The notes under the pieces are model-generated. The model made no database searches, was not told where the DNA came from, and was given only the letters and a program-made list of their open reading frames with translations. A stretch of 64,000 bases of DNA from Eunapius fragilis (Eukaryota; Porifera; Demospongiae; Spongillida; Spongillidae): NCBI GenBank assembly GCA_963681505.1, contig OY811982.1:1837156-1901155 (forward strand). Direction: 5' to 3'. Of the stretch, positions 60,846-64,000 are shown in pieces. How positions within the stretch are numbered: the first letter of the stretch is position 1; every line of letters begins with the position of its first letter. A program made the translations under genes and the position numbers.

Positions 60846-63800
60846 ATTACGCACTGAGTATTTCGATATGGTGTGTACAAAAAAGGAATATGACATTCAG
60901 GAACTGAGAACAAATACAGCGGTAAAATACACAGTAGGTTGTACCTGTTTTTGCTAAATACTAACCATGACGCATTTTCTGAACTATACGTTGAGCGTTC
61001 GAAAATCCACCATTATTTGGAGGAGGGGTCTAAAGAATTTAAGACGTGATGAATTTTTTTGGTTTTTTGAGATAGTACAAATGAGTTCAAATAACAACTG
61101 CTCTGTGCATGTAATATGCATGACCCAGCAGCCGCATTCAGACGTGTATATTGTTAAAATACAAATTTATTGAGGTTCTGCAGAGCTACAGGACTTATTG
61201 TTCTTTGTTCTCTTTGCAAGAGGTGGGATGCAGCTAGCAATTGTGGCTCGATACTTAAGATATGTTCCTTTACTATACACTGTAGGTTCTTCACTCTGTC
61301 TTTGATGGGAGCATATGCCAGGGCAAGCCGATTAAACTTGGCATGCATGGACTCTGCATGTTTATATTTCGTAGAAGGGACCGACCCTCTGGCAGACTAA
61401 TATACTGCCTCAAGAAGTGGGTACAAGGAGGAGGTGTAGGTGACATCCAGGCAAGGGGTATGAAAAGACAGCGTAAATATTGTGGAGCGATGCAGGTGTA
61501 ACAAATGGTGTCTATCGGGTTGCACTCTCACACTTGAAATAACGGATGCAATTATTCAAAATCACAAAGAAATTTGTAGTTAGCTATGCGATGCGTGTCT
61601 AATTTAATATCGATACTTGACATCATGTGTGCCTATGTAATTAATACTACTAGTGTACAACTATGCATAATGAATATGATGCATGTATTATACTATTTTT
61701 AAGCAAATGTAGGGTGGATTCAGGGTGGGGGTAGGGGGTCTGTCACGGCAAAAGTGGTTCTATACCTAAAAGTGGTCCGGCGGACCACTTTTGGTCGCCA
61801 AAAATGGTCCGGCTTTGTCCGCCAAAAGTGGTCCTGCCTTGCCAAAAACGGTCCGCTATTCGATCACTGAGTAACAATACATGCAAGTGTGTCCAAGCTT
61901 TTTTTTGTCAGCTGGCTACCTACAACGTTATAATTGTAAGTTTCTTTCGGGGCACTACGTACACATGCAAGTAATAAAGGGAGAATGATGAATTATATAA
62001 CGCTTGCGTGCTAGGGTAGCGTCAGGTATTGTCGCCAGGGGGGAGGAGTGTTCGCCACATTTCCTTTCAAACGGTTAACTTAGTTAAGCAATGTTGTGTT
62101 ACAATCCACCTACCATACGACGAAATACAGGGGGGTGTTGAACACTGCCAAGGGCGTCGGAAGGTAAAATACATTGGTCCGGTAAATAAATAAACAATGA
62201 GGTGGACTAGTCGGAGAGGCCCGCCCACAGCAACGGAAAGGGGAGCGCTGCAGATGCTTTCCGATCTGGGTCTGGGGTTTCGCCCCAGAAGTTTTGCCAG
62301 TTGTGCATTATTAATGAAGAAATTTCACTAAAATGACTAGCTCGCACGCGGCGTTAAGTGCTCGAACTCGGGGTAATGATCACGTGAGAGGCTTCCAATC
62401 CATATCACCGGTCTAGTCTTTAACTCTTTGGACGCCAAGTGTGTATTCATGCGTACGCACACAACCGTTATAATACCATTAATGTATAAATTAGATCTTA
62501 CATGGGAATTACAAAAAAATGTACAGTGTTGATCATTCACAATTCCATGATGCATGCAAATGCTTGCTGCACTTGTACCTTATAAGTACGTGTACAAGGT
62601 AATTATGCTCCTTCTTACATCTACTAATGAACACCATTATTCAGATGACTGCATTTTATTCTTCCCTATTAACAGCTAGGAATGTGTAACTAATTGACCA
62701 TCACTAGTGCTTAAATTGCCAGTTCACTTCCCTCTTTTGCCTGGCTCATATCATGGGTAGTAGCAACAGAAGGTGCTAGTAGGTTGTAATGGACAAACAA
62801 AATGCTCAAACATTTTTATGATTATGAGGTTACATGCATGCAAGTCAGTATTGTGTGTATGGACAATGGTATTCAAAGTGGTATTCAAAGTGATTCTATA
62901 GTCACAACACAACACAGCAATGCATGGTTGTGTGAACATGCATGTATATATGCAATTGGCGTTCAAACAGTTAAAGTTAATTCGATGCTTGCCCAAACAA
63001 TTTAATTGTAGTGAAATACGCCCGCAAAATGGCAAATAAAAACAATAGCTGTGACGTTTTGAATATTTATCGATACCCATACTTACCTATGCCCTTATTC
63101 ATATTATTTTATTTTTTTAAGAAAATATTGGACCTGCCGGACCGGTTCCGACGCTGATGACTGCAACCATAGGTGGCGAAAGATCAACCGCACTGGAGAC
63201 TATACCAGAAATCCGATTAATTGAATAAAACAGTTGTTTTCCCTCTTACGGAGCACGTTTTTGAATAAACGAAGCGGTATTAGTATAGAGTGAGGGCTGG
63301 CAATCTCTTGGAATCAGGTATGTTTATATAATTATCCCTCCTGTTTGCTGTATATTCAAGACAACCGACATCGGTACTCGCGGGTGGCGAACACTAGGAG
63401 TACTAAAAAACTGGCACTGTATGAAATACAATTTGAGTGTTGCATAGCACTTCTGCGTATTCCTCCACCAGCCAGGAAGGATCTAGGATTGTTTACAAGC
63501 TTTTCTCAGGTAAGCATCCCCTCATTTCAGCTTTTACATCCTGCTTGCAAGCTATGAAGTGGACCCTTAGGTACTTCAGCAGTATTGTGATCATTTGAGG
63601 TGCTGGCTAAGTTCTACTGCCTCTGTAACAGCATGACACTTAACCTCTGTACACTTAAATTTCATGAACTTCATTACTTAATATGTCACTACTATGTCTA
63701 AATTAATAGTATACATAAAAGAGCTGGCTGCAAACACAGAGCATTGAAAAAAAAATGCTCTTTTCCTTTTCCTGTTGTTCTCAACAGGTTCCCTGCCGTG

Positions 63801-64000
63801 CTTTTCAGTCATTTCTATGTGGTGATCCATTGAACCTATGTGGTCGAAAAAGAATGAGCAGCACCGATTATTCATAAGATACAGAATTGTACTGTGTTGT
63901 GAAAAACCAATGTGGAAAGGCGCTTGGATGGCTTTTTTTGAACACTGACATTAGTTGAATATTGGTAAAGTAACTGCATGCGATGGAAGTAATTTTATCG
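60846..64000. other. Right end of window, no recognised gene
   Basis: The longest frames (61170-61400, 62751-63080 on the - strand, 63345-63510) match nothing I know. The last ends FTSFSQ at a good GTAAGC donor (63510), so it could be one real exon, but no partner exon is visible. At 61749-61855 the motif AAAGTGGTCC recurs with inverted copies. Confidence 0.5.
61749..61855. repeat. Clustered AAAGTGGTCC motifs, direct and inverted
   Basis: AAAGTGGT or AATGGTCC appears five times, with the inverse GGACCACTTTTGG between. It may be the end of a mobile element or a short tandem array. Confidence 0.5.

Noticed and set aside
1-64000. tRNA, rRNA or snRNA genes
   Set aside because: I saw no A/B-box pairs or conserved rRNA or snRNA blocks on either strand; a covariance-model search was not possible here.

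Overview
The window is animal nuclear DNA. Many short introns (about 50-110 bp) with GT/AG borders split the genes, microsatellites and MITEs are common, and the main host genes are plexins, which are receptors of animals and their closest relatives. The compact introns and element load suggest an early-branching animal, possibly a sponge. The sequence alone cannot fix the species.

Two plexin genes lie head to tail on the + strand. Copy 1 (2917-38110) and copy 2 (44703-57176) share the same 28-exon layout: signal peptide and Sema-like exon, PSI and IPT/TIG domains, one membrane helix, then a cytoplasmic split RasGAP with an inserted RhoGTPase-binding domain. In my manual splice model copy 2 is open from start to stop (5457 nt, 1818 aa). 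Copy 1 is damaged: a 1-nt deletion in exon 25 shifts the GAP frame, and a 6.3-kb foldback element sits inside coding exon 27 with an 8-bp target duplication. About 150 bp of 3'-flank sequence in front of copy 1 hints at another copy to the left.

Intron 16 of copy 1 holds about 16.7 kb that copy 2 lacks. Most of it is one large DNA transposon (about 9359-24929). Its two arms are inverted arrays of about 20 copies of a 163-bp unit. Between them lie two + strand gene sets: a PHD finger plus an RNase H-fold (DDE) transposase, and a 26-exon gene whose single open frame (740 aa) fuses a ubiquitin-specific protease (USP) to a SUMO protease (Ulp1/C48), both with their catalytic residues. Each 163-bp unit also carries a splice-donor-like and a splice-acceptor-like site. 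This is the strongest candidate in the window for an undescribed system.

Between the plexins (38.1-44.7 kb) are simple repeats, a diverged tandem duplication on the - strand, and a frameshifted relative of the RAG1 N-terminal zinc-binding region (43802-42703, - strand). Small elements with clear target duplications lie in introns and in the right flank: pogo-like (TA), Mutator-like (9 bp), hAT-like (8 bp), TTAA-type, and a three-copy hairpin family. I see no supported gene in 618-2640 or from 58.7 kb to the end, and no tRNA, rRNA or CRISPR anywhere.
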